A stretch of DNA of 64,000 nucleotides from Lentinus brumalis (GCA_001792895.1 MARA01000002.1:1922001-1986000), one strand, 5' to 3'; shown: positions 39,072-51,295, numbered from the stretch's first letter. Notes: generated from the letters alone by a model not told the origin. Numbers and translations: made by a program.

Positions 39072-39554
39072 TCGTTCTGTATCCATCTCGCACTTTGCTC
39101 TCTCATGCTCAGTATACGAACCTTGCTTCGGGCGTACTCTTCCCCCTCATCCCTATCCCACCTACCATTTTCATCCCTCATCGACCCTCATATCTTCTGC
39201 ACCGCATTGTTACTTCGTTGCTCTCCAGTGTCTCCACTGTGTTTTTCCTGTAATCCCTCTATGGGTGATACAATATCTCATGCCATTACATTACGTGTGC
39301 TTTTCTGCCATGCCGTTACGATTCCTCCGATAGCTTCGGTCTACGTGCTGTCTACGTATAGTATCCATATCCCTCTGGTTTCGTCTACGCCCATAGGTTT
39401 TCGTTGTCATCGGCCGTAATGAAGCGATTAGCCCGCTTCATCTCTCTATGTTATAAATCACATCTCAATGTGTAAGCGATAGAGGCCTATGCAATCGTCC
39501 TCTTGCTCTCACTGGCTTTATGTATTGGTACGATCGAAGGCGAAGCCAAAATCT
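39072..39554. other. Intergenic between convergent Btz and MFS genes
   Basis: About 480 bp of 3' flank from both sides; no gene supported. Confidence 0.6.
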
Positions 39555-41521
39555 TCACTCTTCGCGGCGCTTTCCAACGCGTGGCACCAGAAGCCAGCAG
39601 ACACCTTGGGCCCCAAGCAGGGCTACAACCGTGGGCTCGACGACCCAAATGCCCTTCTTCGTGCTCATGATGCCAACAATGAGTGGCCAGAAGGCACTCC
39701 CGCTCTGTCCAACAGAGCTCATGAGGGAGAAGGCGTCCGCATGCATGTTCCGCGGAACCAGCTTGCCCCGGTCGTAATCGCCGCGGTGTAGAATGTGGAG
39801 ATCGCGACACCGACCAGCGCAGTGCAGACGGCCGTTGAGGCGAAGACCGGGATCAACCATGCGAGACACTCGAGTCCGATGGCGAACGCCAGGTAGATGA
39901 ATACTGCGAGGCGCTCTCCCATGAGGATGTTGAGAGGCGGCAGGAAGATGCGACCGAGCGCGACACCTGCCAGGCATAAGTTGAGCATGTTTGTCTTCGT
40001 AAGCAGCCACGGGTCGTACCGAGGTAGAAGCAGGATGCTACCCATGAAGCACCCTCCGGGGTACCATTGCGGACCTCGACGATGTAGGAAACGATCCAAC
40101 CGCCACTGCGAGACCAAGTAAGCGTCGATGAGGACACAATACGCGCGCTGCACTCACATTGATTCCTCAGCCCTACAGCAAATTGAGAGAGGTCAGTGAA
40201 ACTCATATACGGTCTGATTCTGGCGGAGAATTATCACCCGACATATAGCATGAGAAAGATTGCGAGGGTCCAGACAGCCCGGCTGCGGAGAGTCGCAGTG
40301 AATGCGTTGAGGGACGTCGTGGTTTCAGTAGGCTGAGACTCGTGCAGTGATGCGGCGTGCGGCAGTGTATGCAAGTTGCGGAATGCAATGAAAGCCAAGA
40401 CAAATACAACGAGAGTCATCGCGACATTCGTTGTGTAGAAGAGGTGATACTGAAGACAAGGATCAGTATGGTGTAGAGCACAGTAGCGCGAATCCTTTAC
40501 CGGTATCCCACGGCTAACCATCGCGGTCGCAACTAGGGGGCTTGCAAACCCCCCTAGACCGTAGATTCCGTGAAGAACTCCCGTCCACATGAGAGGGTTC
40601 TTCAAGTTTGCAAAGTAGGTGTTGCATAGTCCCAGCTGTGTCGCAGTGACTTATCAATCACCGGCGGGAAACTGCGTTGCTCGCGAGTCTTACCTGCGTG
40701 GAGAACGCTGAACCGACCACGAAGTAGCCAAAGCACATGAGCCCGAAATTGCGTTGCTGTGAGCTGTTGATCACGTTCTATGGAACGAAGTGCTGTCAGC
40801 ACCACTTAGCGCAGCAAGGCAATTCAGATAACGCACCCCGATCAACTCTACCATCGTTGATATGAGCATAGCATGCCCGAATCCCACCTTGCGAGCGAGG
40901 GTGCCAGCGGTTGCAGCAGCAACGACGTAGCCGAGGAATGTGCTGACAAAGAGTATGGACACTTTGGCGTAAGTGATGTTGAAGTTCTTTTCGATGTACG
41001 GCAGCAATGCGCCTGTAGCTCCTCCACTGGGTGGGACATGAGTCACACTGTCGTCCAGTAAGAATTGCAAGATGAAGTACTCACTTCCAGCCTGCAAGAA
41101 ACAGTGTGACGAATGATGACGCCATCCGGAGGCGGCGCATTGCTTTGGTTTCGTCAAGTGGCCTCGCTTCGGAGATGAATACGTCTTGCCGTAGGATGGT
41201 CGTATCGCGGGGTTGGGGTGTCTTTCCGAGTCCGCCAGCGTCGCCGGGGACTGACCCTGCGGCACGCGATTTGATACTTTCAGAACCCTTCCCGGTGCCA
41301 TCGGTATTGACGACGACAGTTTGAGTGGAATCCAGCCGAACGAAGGGCGGGCGAGCATTCAGTTGTACATCTGCCTGGACCGCCTCTGTCCCGGGGGTAG
41401 CCGCCCGATATACCTCTGTCGGTGTACTCTCAGACTCTGGCCCGTTTGTGACGAAAAGGCCCTCCTGATGAGATGGGAGGTAAACCGATGGCAAATTTCT
41501 GAGCGGAATATCAGTCGACAT
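39555..41521 (-). CDS. Major facilitator superfamily transporter, with late frame break
   Basis: A 12-helix secondary transporter of about 510 aa. A hydrophilic leader (MSTDIPLRNLPSVYLPS) precedes TM1 SSFVTLFLAGWNGGATGALLP, split by an intron. Then follow VSILFVSTFLGYVVAAATAG, GLMCFGYFVVGSAFSTQ, GVLHGIYGLGGFASPLV, TTNVAMTLVVFVLAFIAF, and after the central loop VWTLAIFLMLYVGAEESIGG with WIVSYIVEVRNG. This last block is typical of a fungal MFS group. An intron at about 39992-40043 joins ASCFYLG to VALGRIFLPPLN. The C-terminal part has GASW read in one frame and LVPRNMHADAFSLMSSVGQS in the next. Frame is lost at the G run at 39766-39769, where one extra G restores it. Eight or more introns. The substrate is unknown. 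If the break is real, the last two helices are lost. Confidence 0.85.
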
Positions 41522-42150
41522 GTGGGATATGCTCAAGCTGAGGAGGGAAAGGATGGCTACTGGTGACAGTGCCGAGCTGAGTTCCACCTTTGAGCAGTCT
41601 TTGCCAAGTCGAACTCTGGCGAGGTTCAGGCGAATCCCCAGCTGATCAAGGTGACAAACCTGATTATGTACTTGATCCGCCGGAGCGTCCCATTGGAGGA
41701 GGCTAAGTCTGGACCCATCAGCGGGGCGAGGAGTTTGAAAGCAGTACTGGGACATCGGCGCATCAATATTCAATCCCGGTGTACGCGCTGAGGTTACGGC
41801 AATCGTAAAATGGAGCAAGCAGCTTCAAAGTACATACTCATGCCTCGTATGATGGTCCGCTGTGGCTCTATGGTTACACGCACCACTGACCCGCCGTCAA
41901 GTCAGTCGCAAGCCGACTGCGGCACCATCTGAGTGGGACATAGAAGGATCCCCATAGCACATTGCGAACTCCCCACGCGAAAGCTTTGGAGCCAGCATCA
42001 CAGCTGCGATCTACTTCCCCTCTTCGCGGAATCAGGATGAGATAAGCGTACACCTCGCCGATATTGCTGCCAATATGGTCTCCAAGACCGTGCTCTGAAT
42101 ACAGCGACCAGGTATACCGATAATATAGCAAGGAGCGACTAACACACATC
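41522..42150. other. Intergenic: MFS promoter side / dynein chain 3' flank
   Basis: About 630 bp upstream of the MFS gene. An open reading extends upstream of its ATG but shows no conserved residues; I treat it as 5' leader. Confidence 0.5.
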
Positions 42151-44054
42151 CTAACTGCCTTCATCCGCACCGGGGTCGCCTTCTGGGCTCTTCCCTGCGG
42201 CGGCTTTGTCGTCGGACTTGTTCCTCTTGTTGATGAGATCGTCGAAGAACTTCTTGAGGGCCTGGTGCTGCATTTGGTCGTCTCCAGAGCTAGGCGTCGT
42301 GACAGAGAGCGGCGAAGGCGAAGGCGCATTCGCCCGTGCATGTGCGAGAGCGGCGGCGGATGTAGGAACGGAGAGATTCGACGGCTGTGCTCGTGGGCCC
42401 GTTCGGCTGGGCGGTTTGCGAGACGGTTCACCGGCCACGCTCATGTTTAGAGGGTTGGCACTTGCGGCCGCAGAGCCCTCCATTTCAGTCAGAGCACGTT
42501 CGACGTTGGGGAGGTTGAAGCTGCTGCTGCCCATTGGACCAACGATGCCCGCGGACGTCGTCTCATTGGGATTGCGGAACGCGCCACGAGGGTCTCGGTT
42601 CGGATTCTTCGCGTTCTCGTCGTAGTTCTTCGCGAGAAATACCTGCTCCGGCGTAGGGTTGTTGAGCGGTGGGAGAGGCGGAGGCTGTTCGGGCGCGTGT
42701 CAGATATAGCAGATACAGCGGGGTCTATGACGCGTACCTTGCGGCTCAGGTCCGGTACGAGAGTGGCGTACAATCTTGTCGCCTTCGGTCCAGCATCATC
42801 GTCAGAACCGTCCAAATCGTTCTCCCAAGCTTCTCCCCACAGTTTGGCATCAAAGCCGTCTCGGAGGACGGCGATCTTGCCCCAGCTGTCCCATCCGGCA
42901 GGGATCACGATCCTATCACGGTCGAGGGCATTGGGTTTGTGCTGGAATGGGAAGGGATTTCGAGGTGGTGCGGTCACCTCACCGGCTGACGCCATGGCTG
43001 GTGCCGGCGGGGGAGGCATGAACAGTGTATGCAGTGCATATTGCCTGAGGACTTGAAGTGTCGCCGGTTGCGGGCTGGTATAGAAGAGTCCTGCGCCGTC
43101 TAGTTGTCGGTGAGTTAAGTGAACTCGAGGGTTGGAAAGATCTACCCACACTTCAAGCAGATTGTTCGAAGAACCTGCATGATACTGTCGGTGCGCTCCT
43201 CCCATTCGCCGCCTTTACCCTTCACCATACCACCCATGCCTGACGGGCCTGAGCCAATGATGTCACTTCCTTCGTCGATGAGGTCCGCTTTGGTGCAGAC
43301 TACGACAATAGGTACACCCGCGGAGTTGTGGGTAAGAGTGCCCGGGCCCAGAGGCAGTACTGTACTGGAAACGGTGGTTGTCGCGGGCAATGGTTCTGCG
43401 GAAGGCTCTGTGTAGTATTGCCAACGCGCTTGCACTGGAAGGATATATATTGTTAGCGGCGTAGACAGAGATTATGGACCAGAAAGAATAGTACACACGG
43501 CGTTCCCGGTTCTCCTCCTTCGCGATTTCGAGCTCTCGAGACCCATCGCCTTTGACCCATTTCTCCACCCATTGTAGCCATATTTCAAGTTCCTCGATGA
43601 AAGACCACGGTCGCGTCCAGTCTAGAGTGATCAACACCAGGGTATGGGACAGAGAGCTTCGGGGAGGTACGAAGTGCGGTAACAATGCTGTGAACGAGGG
43701 TGCTGAGGAAGGTACCGTATATACGGAGAGGCGTGCAAGGGTATCTATCGATTGAAAGACTGGTGAGGGTCGCTGTGCGAACGACCTCCGGGATCACGCA
43801 CCTTCATCCGCGTCGTCTCGTACATCCGCCCAGTTGTATCCAATAGCAAAATCTATGCGCTGGTCCTCCTTGGTCTCGTCTGGAGGAGGCTTCTGTAGTA
43901 ATGCCGAAGCGATAGTTGACTTCCCCGATGAGGGCTCGCCAAGCAGAATGATCTGCTTTGAGGGTATAGAGCGCGAAGTTGAGACGGAATCAAGGATGGA
44001 GGACCACAGGTCCTCCGGTGGTGCGTCCGGCGACGATGGTCGTGAGTTATCCAT
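42151..44054 (-). CDS. Cytoplasmic dynein light intermediate chain
   Basis: DLIC links the dynein heavy chain to cargo adaptors for minus-end transport of nuclei and endosomes along hyphal microtubules. The protein starts MDNSRPSSPDAPPEDLW and has a Ras-like fold: P-loop ILLGEPSSGKSTIASALLQ, FAIGYNWADV, LVLITLDWTRPWSFIEELEI, WLQWVEKWVKGDGSRELEIA and a base-recognition-like VPIVVVCTKADL. Then come DSIMQVLRTICLKYGAGLFY, RDRIVIPAGWDSWGKIAVLR and DGFDAKLWGEAWE, signatures of the family. The C-terminal adaptor-binding region is Pro/Ser-rich and ends with the helix HQALKKFFDDLINKRNKS, likely the conserved adaptor-binding helix. Five exons, frame intact. It shares a 227 bp divergent promoter with TIP41. 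Confidence 0.94.
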
Positions 44055-44281
44055 ACCAATCCAAGGAACGTGGGCTCCCTGCAGCTGGTCGCAACGCGCT
44101 GGATTAGTAGGGAGCCAGGGTGGTGGTAGTCGTGGTAGAGTGCTAGTAGTGAGTACTCAAGTACTTTCGAATGAGCGCGCAGACGCCGGCGACGCGTCTT
44201 TGCAGACGCGCCCATCCCGCGACGGCTTGCTCAACCCCGTCACTGTGCCCGCCCTCTGTGCCTTCATTCGAACACGTTATA

Positions 44282-45358
44282 ATGTCTGCCGCGATGTCTG
44301 TGCCTCAACATCGCCTGTTGGAGTCTCCCAACTCTCGTACAATCGAGATCGGTCCGTGGACAATCACAGCCTGCACAAATCCTATCTCCAACTCCGGACG
44401 ATCCGACGCGTTGCAAGCCGCGATCGGGGGTATTCCGCTTCCGGAGATGACATTTGGCAACAACTCTTTGGAGCTGGACCACAGGGAGAGCGGATGGCGA
44501 TACGCTTTCACCACCGAGGAGGCATTAAAGGGTGTCAAGAATGGTGAGCTCCAAGAAGGCGATGGCGGCGTGAAGGTCGGGTACGCAGATGCATGGATGA
44601 AGAGCCGGTAAGTGTTATCTCCAAGGTAAGCCGGTGGCTCCGCGTTAACTGGGATATTCAGCACCGGTCCATCTTCCCAGATCCCAATGCCGAAGACAGT
44701 TCCTACGAAGCCCTATGACTGGACGTACACTACGCTGTACCCTGGACATACAGAACCGTCCTCGACTAAGGGCATTGACTGGCAACCTGCTGACCGCAAC
44801 AATGCAAAACACTCTATACCACTCGCCGAATTGACCCGTCAAGATCCCATCTTGTTCTACGCCGAGATCCCCCTCTTCGAAGACGAGCTGCATGATAACG
44901 GAGCATCACAATTGCTGGTTCGGATTGTAAGTTACACGCGCTATCTCACGACCTACCGGGCAGATTGAACATCCTCCCACAGCGTGTCATGCCCACCTGC
45001 ATCTTTGTTCTGCAACGGTTCACGCTCAGAGTGGACAACGTACTGTTCCGGACGTACGATACTCGGATGTATCACTCATTTGCGTCGTCGCCTCCGCTCG
45101 TCGTTCGAGAAACGAGCGGTTGGGAAGCTCCGTACGACCGAGTCAAGGGGGTCTGTAGCATTGACGATCTCTTCCCGGTGCTGTGTGCTGACGTTCCTTC
45201 AGCGTTTACCGAAGCGGGACGACCTGACGCCATTGACCGACCCCATGTGGATAGCGAAAGTTCTGACCGAGATGCCATCAGAAATCACTCAGGAAGTCGG
45301 TGCGGGTACTCGGTGGAAAGGCTTGGGCTCAAGGGTGGAGGTCGCGATGCTAGCGTAG
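44282..45358 (+). CDS. TIP41: TIP41/TIPRL, TOR-pathway PP2A regulator
   Basis: TIP41 binds Tap42 or PP2A-type phosphatase catalytic subunits and acts downstream of TOR. The start MSAAMSVPQHRLLESPNSRT leads to IEIGPWTITACTNPISNSG. Other family blocks are LPEMTFGNNSLELDH, PYDWTYTTLYPGHT, ILFYAEIPLFEDELHDNGAS, FVLQRFTLRVDNVLFRTYDT and, in the last exon, LTDPMWIAKVLTEM. Introns lie at about 44609-44661, 44928-44983 and 45151-45202. The length, about 300 aa, is normal, and the whole conserved core is present with no break. TIP41 is divergent from the dynein chain gene. Confidence 0.95.
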
Positions 45359-46245
45359 GCCTGTGGCGTCTGAATCGCAACGTGTAATAGTAGACTTTCA
45401 GGTGGTGTGCTCGTTGCCTACTCGGAGTCTCACTGTGACTGATATGATACTCAAGGATGACCACCTCTAGCGTACCGATGGCACGCCTTGGAGGCGACTC
45501 TTAAATGTTGTCTGGAGTATTCATCCTTCGGTCCCAGTCTTTTTTGTCCTCATACGATGTCGTCAACATCAGTGTGCGGGCTGCCAATGGCATACGAAGC
45601 GGCGGCTCCAAATGCCCTCATGCTATCCAGTATCAGCCACTGCGATTTGTTCCGGCTAGTCCATTGTCAACCCATTTGGAGGCGTGCTCGCGATGAAGCG
45701 ACAAGCAAGCAAATTTGAAACACACATTCAATTGTGGAAGGTGAGTTGCGGCTAGCAGCTGAAACTGGAGTGACACCGGGAAGCTGATTGAATTGCGGCG
45801 CAGTCGCTAACCTCATTCACACAGCCCCTCGGCGCTTTCCGCGATCTTCAGAAAGCCGGGTGGCCAAGCCGGCCAAGCTCAGAAGTATTCATTCGGCCTA
45901 CTGATTGCATGCTGCGCATTTCCCACTCGCCTTTGAGGGTATGCGCTGGTATGCGTCGACGGCGGTCCGCTCCAATCCGCTCCCCTGTGTCTCTTGCAGT
46001 CCGCAGCTCTGAGCCGGAGCGCGACAACATTGAAGTTGCTTCCTGTCGCTCGCTTGCACTGACGTCGTATGAATTGCTCGTTTGATTATCTCAAACTTCA
46101 AGCAGGCGATCTTCGAGAGAGGGCACGGTCAAGGTGAGCGCGCTCGTATCAGACAGTCCAGCGTAGAATCATACATTTGCCCCTAGTTGAATCTCAGAAA
46201 GTCCTACAGATACCGATGACCCGGAGAAAGAAAAGATACATCACA
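45359..46245. other. Intergenic: between convergent TIP41 and GT8-A
   Basis: About 890 bp. No coding segment with family resemblance on either strand; short open stretches only. Confidence 0.55.
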
Positions 46246-47396
46246 CTAATGTCCGTGCTTCCAGCCGCACCTTGTGATCGCATATCGGTGGGTATCCTCC
46301 GTGTCCTTCCAAGCCTCTCCCCACTCCAGTATCTCGTCCCGCCACGTCCCGTCCCACTCCTCCGCCCTCATGAGGACGTTCCGGTGCATGTCCTCCAACC
46401 CCGTCTCGTTATACACTCCGCGCCAGAACGGCTTGACCAATGAGTAGTGGATGAGGCGTAGCTCTGACTGGATCCCCTCCCACATCTCTGGATTGCGCCT
46501 CTTGATTGCCATATTGCCGTTGTAGATGTAGGGGAGGCGTACTGTATCAGCGCCATAGAAGACGTTCAGCAGCGCTTGCTCGGCCTCCCAGTGTGCATAA
46601 CGCGCGGTGTTGATCGAGCTGACGAGCTTGTGGAACGCGCTCGTAGACGTCCGCACAAACAACACGCCCGCGTTGAAGCCGATGCTGAACCCGGGATCAC
46701 CGATGTAGACGTCCGGGACTGCGGCGAAGTTGAAGGGCATGGCGAAGAGCTCGTCAAAGTTGCGGCGTACGAGCGTGTCCGCGTCGAGGTAGACGACGGC
46801 CTTTATTCCCAATTCGTCGAACTTCCAGATGGACAGCTTGGTGAACTGGTCGATGAAGTGCTGGTGGACACCGCCATCCGCAGGCGGGTCCACGCGGGCG
46901 ACAGGGTGTGGCTCCCAGCCCGAGACTGTGGCTATGCAGAGCGCACGTTCACTGACTTGGCCGGGGATGTAGAAGAGGATACGGCGAGTATTGCTCTCGA
47001 CCCGATTGAGGGAGTGGCCGAGGGTTGCGATGGGTGCCGCGAAGGCGTCATTGTACATGCTTGTTACGATGGCGTTTTCGGAACGGACGAGTGGAACCGA
47101 GCGGAAGAACTCCTCGTTGACCACAGGGAAATCGTGTCTGTAGCATAGTGCTATGTGAGATATGTGATCTAATCGCGCGTAGGAGGGTCCAGTACTCACA
47201 AATGCTGATAGTTATCTAGGGTGGACCGTATAGGCTCATGTCGACACTCTTCATGATGTGGTGGGTGGACTAAGCGCACGACTTGGAGATGCAATACGAC
47301 GGAGCAGCCCAGCAGGAGTGGGAACCATATCCACGGTAGGCGAATCGTGGTTAGGATGCGGCGATAGGGAGACGCCCGAGGTAAATAAGGAGGCAT
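46246..47396 (-). CDS. GT8 glycosyltransferase, copy A (glycogenin-like fold)
   Basis: A GT-A fold, retaining glycosyltransferase of family 8. Exon 1 gives a short cytoplasmic start (MPPYLPRASPYRRILTTIRL), a signal anchor (WIWFPLLLGCSVVLHLQVV) and a stem, ending DNYQHL; exon 2 begins after an intron at about 47152-47212. The catalytic domain shows SENAIVTSMYNDAFAAPIAT, LSIWKFDELGIKAVVYLDAD (the DxD metal site), RRNFDELFAMPFNFAAVPDV, GFNAGVLFVRTS, AHWEAEQALLNVFYG and LIHYSLVKPFWRGVYNETG. It ends CGWKHGH with TAG at 46246-46248. The topology suggests a Golgi type II membrane protein. Donor and acceptor are unknown. Copy B lies 1 kb upstream in the same direction. Confidence 0.92.
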
Positions 47397-48449
47397 GGAC
47401 GGTAGGTGGATCTCGGCATAGGCACTGTCCTCCTTCATATATGCGCAAAAGGCTGTGGGTCCGCAGAGGGCGGCCGTATTGAAATACATTATCAGAGCCC
47501 ACGCGGCAAGTTCATAACAGATATCCTTCAAGGGCCGTGCGCCTCGCTGCACGGCTTTTGGGGGCCGCCTGTGGAACAAACTCTAACGTATGCATGTTTG
47601 CAGGATCTCGGGCTACTGCGGGTTCGGAAGAGGTAGTAGTGAATACAGAGATATGGTGCGTCAGCACTTTTCCGAACATCACTTGCTAACTGAAGTCACA
47701 TACATTCTTTCGATGCGTAACACCCACCACTGCACGGTATGATAGTCATCTAGATCAAGTGGTAACGTAGGAGGCACTCAAACATTCAAAGGGACAGTAA
47801 ATCCGACAGGTCCTTAGTCGCCTTTCACCGATGCGGTCACTCTCGGTCAACCTGGCCTTGGCCAAACTTCCGCTGCATCGGCCATCTGTTGCGAGCAAGT
47901 GATCGTTGGCAAGGAAAGACAGGTGAATTACAATAAAATGACAAGCTCTCACTGCGGACGTTGAATGCGACTGGGATCGCAGATAACACGTCTGCGCCCG
48001 ACCGGGGCGCTGTGGTCTATCAATTCGTAGTTTGACAAGGAATACAGAACCCCCTGCCGGATCCGGACAAGCTGTGCCAGCACAGCAGTACGCCCGCGGC
48101 GGATAACAAGCATTATAAGTATTCGCGCTTTTCGTGCTTCGAGGATTGAAGTATTGATGACTGTACAACCTGCAAAGATTCGTGGGCAAGGCTGCCGGCA
48201 GGGCGCCGACCTACGACAGGTCCGGACCCCAGTGTGGGTGGTGTGTCACTGTCACCGCTTTACGCAGCATACTATTGACTTCGAATACGAATATCGCTCG
48301 TGAGTCCCACGTCGGCCATGAATCCGGCGCGAGGAGCAGTGGAACTCTAGTGAGCCTCGAGGAACTCCCATGACTATCCAGATGACCGGCGCAGCATGGG
48401 TGGAACGCCTTCAATGCGTGTAGGATGCAGGGATAAATCCAGCGCCCCT
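47397..48449. other. Spacer between the tandem GT8 genes
   Basis: About 1.05 kb holding the GT8-A promoter and the GT8-B 3' end. Minus-strand readings at 47755-48189 contain a Cys/Pro patch but no start, splice or motif support, so no gene is called. If the frame break in copy B is corrected, that gene ends at 48517 rather than 48450. Confidence 0.5.
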
Positions 48450-49657
48450 TCAGCCTTCAGGCAACGAGGCAACGGCGTAGTGGGCGAGACGTCTGCGCAG
48501 ATCAAATTGATGGAGATCAATGTCCGTGCTTCCACGCACATCGAGACAAAGCGAGGCCATATGTCTCCTCCGTTTCTCTCCATGCGTCCCCCACTCCATG
48601 ATCTCGTCTCTCCACAAACCGCCCCAATCTTCTGCCCTCCGCAACACGTTCTCGTGCATGTCCTCCACTCCAGTCTCGTTATAGACTCCTCGCCAGAATG
48701 GCTTGACCAGGGAGTAGTGGATAAGGCGAAGCTCCGGCTGGAGAGCCTCCCACAGTTCGGGATTCCGCTTTTTGATCGCCTGGTTGCCGCCGTAGATGTA
48801 GGGCAAGCGCGCGACATCGGGACCGTAGAACACGTTGAGATAGGCTTGTTCAGCCTCCCAGTGACGGTAGTGGGCGGTATTTATCTGCGATACGAGGTCG
48901 TGGAATACGGTCGCGGATGTCCTGACGAACAGCACTCCCGCATTGAAGCCGATGGTGAAGCCCGGTTCGCCCACGTAGATGTCGGGGACGGCGGCGAAGT
49001 TAAAAGGGAGAGCGAAGAGCTCGTCGAAGTTCCGACGGACGAGGATGTCGGCGTCGAGATAGACGACGGCCTTGACCCCGAGCTCGTGGAATTTCCAAAT
49101 CGACAGCTTCGTGAATTGGTCGGCAAAGTGGCCGTGGACGCCGTCACCGGGTGCCGCGATGCGCTCCACCGCGTAGGGCTCGAAGCCGGACGCGGTAGCA
49201 ATACAGAGTGCGCGCTCGGATACGCGACCCGGGAGGTAGAACACGATACGGCGGGCCTTCGACTTGACTCTGTTCAGAGAGTGGCCGAGGGTGACGATGG
49301 GGACGGCGAAGGCATCATTGTACATGCTGGTGACGATGGCGTTTTCGGAGCGGACAAACCGCGTAGTTTTCATGAACTCCTCGTTCACTACTGGGTGTGA
49401 ATGCCTTTGGGTACCAGGACAAGGCTTGAGGGACCGGGACCTTAGGGAATGCGGAACGAGGGGACTCACAGGTGTTGGAAGTTATCCAGTGGCGTCACGG
49501 TCGAGACTGATCCTGAGTTTTTATGATGCATAAGCTGGAAGTACAGAAAGAAGGAGACAGTAATCAAGATTGAGACAAGTACACATGGCTGGCGAAGCGT
49601 GGACAGCAGGAGTGGGCTACCAGAGTCCTTGTGTCGTCGAGGGGGCCCGGGGAGCAT
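48450..49657 (-). CDS. GT8 glycosyltransferase, copy B, with frame break near the C-terminus
   Basis: A paralogue of GT8-A with the same two-exon plan. Exon 1 has the anchor VSILITVSFFLYFQLMHH and ends LDNFQHL, and the intron sits at the same codon (about 49391-49468). The catalytic part matches copy A nearly residue for residue: SENAIVTSMYNDAFAVPIVT, LSIWKFHELGVKAVVYLDAD, GFNAGVLFVRTSATVF and LIHYSLVKPFWRGVYNETG. Copies diverge only at the end. As written, copy B changes frame at the G run (48588-48592 on the plus strand as C) and runs on to a TGA at 48450-48452. With one more G it would continue RETEETYGLALSRCAWKHGH and stop at 48517-48519, matching the copy A ending CGWKHGH. The start MLPGPPRRHK is preferred; an ATG 99 bp upstream is possible. 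Confidence 0.88.
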
Positions 49658-50119
49658 TGTTGAAATAGGATGCCTGCGGTCTGTCCAGCCTTCTCGGTCT
49701 TTATATATGATCAGAGATACCCTCGTGACAAATGGGCAGCACTTACCGCCCATCACAACGCAACTGTCATTCGGCGGCGTTTAAGTACGAGTACGGGCAC
49801 AGGACGGACGCACCAGACTAGCCATGATGCAGCCCTCCGATGCTGATCGCCTTCGATGCATGCTATGCGCGGCGTAGTCGCAGAGATCAATTGCGCAGAG
49901 TCTGAGACTCTGAGACCGTCAATGAGGTTCACAGCCCACCCGAGAAGAGTCTAGGTGGGCGGCCGACACGTAAGTTCTCATCAAAGCGCCGCTGCTACGA
50001 TAGCACGGCGTTCTTGCACAACTGCCATATCAGGTAACGCCCACCTCGATCGAGAATTTACGCAGGCGCCGGTCCTTTCTTCCACACCGCGTCTACCATA
50101 CCCACAACTACAGCTTGCC
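49658..50119. promoter_or_regulatory. Divergent promoter region GT8-B / RRS1
   Basis: About 460 bp between divergent starts. No coding segment or recognisable element beyond general promoter position. Confidence 0.45.
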
Positions 50120-51295
50120 ATGGACGTATCGGACATCTTAGCAGCACACGAAGCAAAACAGTATGTGCATCCGTATGTTTGCTTACTATGGAACTCAGAC
50201 AACCCGTGCAGAAAAGCCGTCACGGTTGAGAAGGATATCCCTCTCGAGATCGACGCCGGTTTTCTCACTGTGACAGATCTCAACCCCGTGGACAAAGAGA
50301 GCTATGAGTACGTCTGTTGCAGCATGGGCCTATGTGATCTCTTTTGACCACACCACCAGTGCTGACCGAGAGGAGTACCTTATGTCCATCGCCCGAGATG
50401 GCGCACAAGCACTCCTCGCCGCACTGTTCTCATTACCGACGACCTCTTCGCCCGACGGCCCACTAGCTCAGCTACCGCCTCCTACAACACAACTCCCCCG
50501 CGCAAAACCTCTACCGAAGCCTAAGCCTCCCACCAAATGGGAACAGTTTGCCAAAGCGAAGGGCATCCACAAGACGAGGAAGGACAAGAAGGTCTGGGAC
50601 GAGGCGAAGCAGGAGTGGGTCAATCGCTGGGGCTGGAAGGGTGCGAACAAGGACAAGGAGGTGCAATGGATCACGGAGGTCCGTGCCAATGCCGGTACGT
50701 CTTGGTCCATTTCTGTCGTATGCATTCCTCCAACCGACCATCTCCGGACGTTGCAGACGTCGACCATGATCCTGTCAAGGCAGCGCGGGATGCGCGCAAG
50801 GCCCGTGTCGCGAAGAACGAAAAACAGCATCAGCAGAATCTTGCCCGCGCCATGCCGCTTCCCGTAGGCACCAGCAGTACCGGTGCCCCCGCGGATCGGA
50901 AGAAACAGATCGACAGGACACTTGCTGTCACACGAACCAGTACTGCTAGCATGGGCAAATTCGATCGGAGGTTGGAGGGCGAGAAGAAGTTGAAAGGGGT
51001 CAAGCGGAAGGTGAGTCTCGCGTCCGCTACGTGGTACATAAGCTTGACCCTCCCTTGTCAGTTCGATCCTACAGAAATTTCGGCAGCCAGCGAGAAATCG
51101 CGAGACCTCGCCATTCTCTCAAAACTTGATAAGGAACCGTCAACAAAGAAAACGAAGTCGTCTGAGTCCTCCGCCAGCGACGTTCTCAATGTACGGAAGG
51201 CGATACGGTCCGCAAGCAAGGGCAAAGGCAGCGCAGCGCTTGCCAGGGAGGCTGGCGGTGGCAAGGGGAAAAACTTCAAGAAGGGCAAGCGGTAG
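50120..51295 (+). CDS. RRS1: RRS1, ribosome biogenesis regulator
   Basis: Rrs1 with Rpf2 brings 5S RNP into the pre-60S particle in the nucleolus. Exon 1 is MDVSDILAAHEAK; exon 2 is KAVTVEKDIPLEIDAGFLTV with TDLNPVDKESY; exon 3 has REEYLMSIARDGAQALLAAL and FSLPTTSSPDGPLAQLPPPT, then the family core KPPTKWEQFAKAKGIHKTRK and WGWKGANKDKEVQWITEV. A later exon has AARDARKARVAKNEKQHQQN and NLARAMP. A basic tail KGKNFKKGKR ends the protein. Introns lie at about 50162-50211, 50309-50360, 50697-50757 and 51010-51060, frame intact. Length about 315 aa, family-typical. Confidence 0.95.

Noticed and set aside
40010..40160. A second frame break in the MFS gene near the GWIVSYIVEV block
   Set aside because: A normal GT-AG intron (about 39992-40043) joins ASCFYLG to VALGRIF in frame, so no indel is needed there.
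47755..48189. Cys/Pro-rich minus-strand frame between the GT8 genes, considered as a small secreted protein
   Set aside because: No signal peptide, no proper start and no regular cysteine spacing.
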